Assembly (NCBI RefSeq): GCF_020829685.1
Contig: NZ_JAIVFR010000418.1
Coordinates: 1 to 6,206 of the forward strand
From: Nostoc sp. CHAB 5715
GTDB taxonomy: Bacteria; Cyanobacteriota; Cyanobacteriia; Cyanobacteriales; Nostocaceae
DNA: 6,206 nt
Direction of reading: 5' to 3'
Part shown: one piece after another, positions 4,608 through 6,206 of the stretch
Numbering within the stretch: position 1 is the stretch's first letter
Layout: every line of letters starts with the position of its first letter
The notes under the pieces: model-generated
Seen by the model: the letters and a program-made list of their open reading frames with translations, nothing else
Told to the model about the DNA's origin: nothing
Databases searched by the model: none
Translations under genes and position numbers: made by a program

Positions 4608-6074
4608 ATGTTTGATGCTCTATCTGACCGTTTAGAAGCCGCCTGGAAAAAACTGCGGGGACAGGACAAAATTTCTCAATCCAACATTCAAGATGCATTG
4701 CGCGAAGTGCGTCGCGCCTTGTTGGAAGCAGATGTCAATCTCCAGGTAGTCAAAGATTTTATTAGCGAAGTCGAAGCCAAGGCACAGGGAGCCGAGGTGA
4801 TTACCGGCGTGCGACCTGACCAACAGTTCATCAAAATTGTTCACGATGAATTGGTGCAGGTGATGGGAGAAGAGAATGTTCCCATCGCAGAAGCCCAGGA
4901 ACAGCCTACTATTGTGTTAATGGCTGGGTTGCAAGGTACTGGTAAAACCACAGCTACCGCTAAGTTAGCTTTACATTTGAGAAAATTAGATCGTAGCTGT
5001 TTGTTGGTGGCAACAGACGTATATCGCCCAGCTGCGATCGACCAGTTGGTGACGTTGGGTAAGCAAATTGACGTACCAGTATTTGAACTAGGAAGCGACG
5101 CAGATCCCGTAGAAATTGCCCGACAGGGTGTAGAACGCGCTAGGGCAGAAGGTGTAAACACAGTAATTATTGATACTGCTGGTCGCCTGCAAATTGACGA
5201 AGACATGATGGCGGAATTAGCCCGCATCAAAGCAACTGTCCAACCCCATGAAACTCTGTTGGTGGTGGATGCGATGACTGGTCAAGAGGCAGCTAATCTT
5301 ACCCGCACCTTCCATGAGCAGATAGGAATTACTGGGGCGATTCTCACCAAGATGGATGGTGATAGCCGTGGTGGTGCAGCGCTTTCGGTGCGAAAGATTT
5401 CGGGAGCGCCGATTAAGTTTGTGGGCGTGGGTGAGAAAGTCGAGGCACTACAACCGTTTTATCCCGATCGCATGGCATCGCGGATTTTGGGAATGGGCGA
5501 TGTTCTCACCCTGGTAGAAAAAGCCCAGGAAGAGTTTGACTTAGCAGATGCTGAGAAAATGCAGGAGAAAATTTTGTCAGCAAAGTTTGACTTTACTGAC
5601 TTTCTCAAGCAGTTGCGGATGCTAAAGAACATGGGTTCTCTGGGAGGCTTCATCAAGATGATTCCAGGGATGAACAAGCTCTCAGACGATCAGCTTAAGC
5701 AGGGAGAAACCCAGCTGAAACGCTGTGAGGCGATGATTAACTCCATGACTCGCCAAGAACGCCACGACCCCGATTTATTAGCCAGTTCTCCCAGTCGGCG
5801 GCGGCGGATTGCTGCTGGCTCAGGCTATAGAGAGTCAGATGTGACTAAACTGGTGGGTGATTTCCAAAAAATGCGATCGCTCATGCAGCAAATGAGTCAA
5901 GGTGGCTTCCCTGGAATGCCAGGAATGTTTGGCGGTGGCGGCATGGGCAACGCCTTCGCAGGCGCAGGCAATCGTCCCCCAGCCCCCGGATGGCGGGGTT
6001 ATGGCGGTGATGCCACAGGCACGAAAAAGAAAAAAACCAAAGATAAAAAGAAAAAAGGCTTCGGTAATCTTTAA
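4608..6074 (+). CDS. ffh: Signal recognition particle GTPase Ffh (SRP54)
   Basis: The 488-residue protein is a complete Ffh. It binds SRP RNA and signal sequences of nascent membrane and secreted proteins and hands the ribosome to the receptor FtsY, using GTP. The N domain (about 1-95) contains ALREVRRALLEADVNLQVV. The G domain (about 96-296) has GLQGTGKTT at 107-115 (P-loop), DVYRPAA at 137-143, DTAGR at 189-193, TKMDG at 247-251 (guanine specificity) and GVGEK at 273-277. The M domain (about 298-430) has the Met-rich signal-binding part with MLKNMGSLGGFIKMIPGM at 338-355 and the RNA-binding SPSRRRRIAAGSG at 394-406. A Gly/Met-rich linker (about 431-450) and a Lys-rich tail (473-484) follow, making it longer than E. 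coli Ffh (453 residues). The ATG at 4608 starts the family-typical MFDALSDRLE. The gene is preceded by a hairpin leader and followed within 2 bases by a heptamer array. Confidence 0.99.
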   Translation: MFDALSDRLEAAWKKLRGQDKISQSNIQDALREVRRALLEADVNLQVVKDFISEVEAKAQGAEVITGVRPDQQFIKIVHDELVQVMGEENVPIAEAQEQPTIVLMAGLQGTGKTTATAKLALHLRKLDRSCLLVATDVYRPAAIDQLVTLGKQIDVPVFELGSDADPVEIARQGVERARAEGVNTVIIDTAGRLQIDEDMMAELARIKATVQPHETLLVVDAMTGQEAANLTRTFHEQIGITGAILTKMDGDSRGGAALSVRKISGAPIKFVGVGEKVEALQPFYPDRMASRILGMGDVLTLVEKAQEEFDLADAEKMQEKILSAKFDFTDFLKQLRMLKNMGSLGGFIKMIPGMNKLSDDQLKQGETQLKRCEAMINSMTRQERHDPDLLASSPSRRRRIAAGSGYRESDVTKLVGDFQKMRSLMQQMSQGGFPGMPGMFGGGGMGNAFAGAGNRPPAPGWRGYGGDATGTKKKKTKDKKKKGFGNL

Positions 6075-6076
6075 TT

Positions 6077-6139
6077 ATTGGGCATTGGGCATTGGGCATT
6101 GGGCATTGGGCATTGGGCATTGGGCATTGGGCATGGGGC
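6077..6139. repeat. Heptanucleotide tandem array (ATTGGGC), 8 perfect units plus one variant
   Basis: Eight exact copies of ATTGGGC cover 6077-6132 and a ninth, ATGGGGC, follows at 6133-6139. The array begins two bases after the ffh stop. Short tandemly repeated heptamers of this kind are typical between genes of heterocyst-forming cyanobacteria. Reading frames through it on both strands are artefacts. Confidence 0.95.
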
Positions 6140-6152
6140 ATTGATAATTTGC

Positions 6153-6187
6153 TAATGACAAATGACTAATGACTAATGACTAATAGC
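6153..6187. repeat. Second heptanucleotide array (TAATGAC), 4-5 units
   Basis: Units TAATGAC, AAATGAC, TAATGAC, TAATGAC and a decayed TAATAGC follow one another. The unit is unrelated to the ATTGGGC array 13 bases upstream. The end of the window (6188-6206) shows no start of a next gene. Confidence 0.85.
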
Positions 6188-6206
6188 ACCAAATGCTAGA
6201 CGAGTG

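Noticed and set aside
4632..5677. Minus-strand open frames opposite ffh, and similar ones opposite pepP (2153-2564)
   Set aside because: They lie antisense to strongly supported genes, have Cys/Ser-rich products without recognisable domains, and are typical reading-frame shadows.
5881..6144. Open frames through the ATTGGGC array on both strands (products such as CPMPNAQCPMPNAQ and WALGIGHWALGIGH)
   Set aside because: They are translations of a 7-bp tandem repeat, which repeats as a 7-residue unit in any open frame, and otherwise overlap ffh out of frame. Such products are well-known annotation artefacts.
6077..6187. CRISPR array
   Set aside because: Units are 7 bp, directly contiguous and without spacers; no cas gene is present.

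Overview
The window looks like chromosomal DNA of a filamentous, Nostocales-type cyanobacterium. Three things support this. The palindrome GCGATCGC (HIP1) occurs six times, starting at 535, 616, 1760, 2956, 3557 and 5873. The intergenic DNA holds miniature inverted-repeat elements, a GC-rich small dispersed repeat and heptanucleotide arrays. Ffh has the Gly/Met-rich and Lys-rich tail seen in cyanobacterial versions. The exact species cannot be told from this sequence.

Layout. Bases 1-301 are an open, start-less piece of a gene that reads like a Bacteroidetes tail-fibre or surface-repeat protein. It breaks abruptly at about 298-304 into the C-terminal third of a cyanobacterial DUF29 protein (302-469). 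This is either a chimeric assembly join or a recombination scar. A PhzF-family isomerase-like gene lies on the minus strand (478-1278), tail-to-tail with the DUF29 remnant. Its start codon is followed closely upstream by a 93-bp miniature inverted-repeat element (1307-1399). Then come, on the plus strand, a small predicted lipoprotein with an Asp-rich tail (1579-1809), a full M24B aminopeptidase P (1857-3239) and a small exported four-cysteine protein (3293-3778). A second miniature element (3834-3947) shares the terminal repeats of the first and contains a small dispersed repeat. A minus-strand zinc-ribbon-like protein of unknown function (3975-4343) follows. It is divergent from ffh (4608-6074), the protein GTPase of the signal recognition particle, which has a strong hairpin in its leader. 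Downstream of ffh are two different heptanucleotide repeat arrays.

The genes do not form an obvious pathway. The three central plus-strand genes are separated by about 50 bp each and may or may not be co-transcribed. ffh is a housekeeping gene for membrane protein targeting and is probably transcribed from its own leader. I found no defence system, CRISPR array, tRNA, rRNA or biosynthetic cluster. The points most worth attention are the junction near 300, the two related miniature elements with clean 5-bp target duplications, the nested repeat inside the second one, and the ffh leader hairpin.
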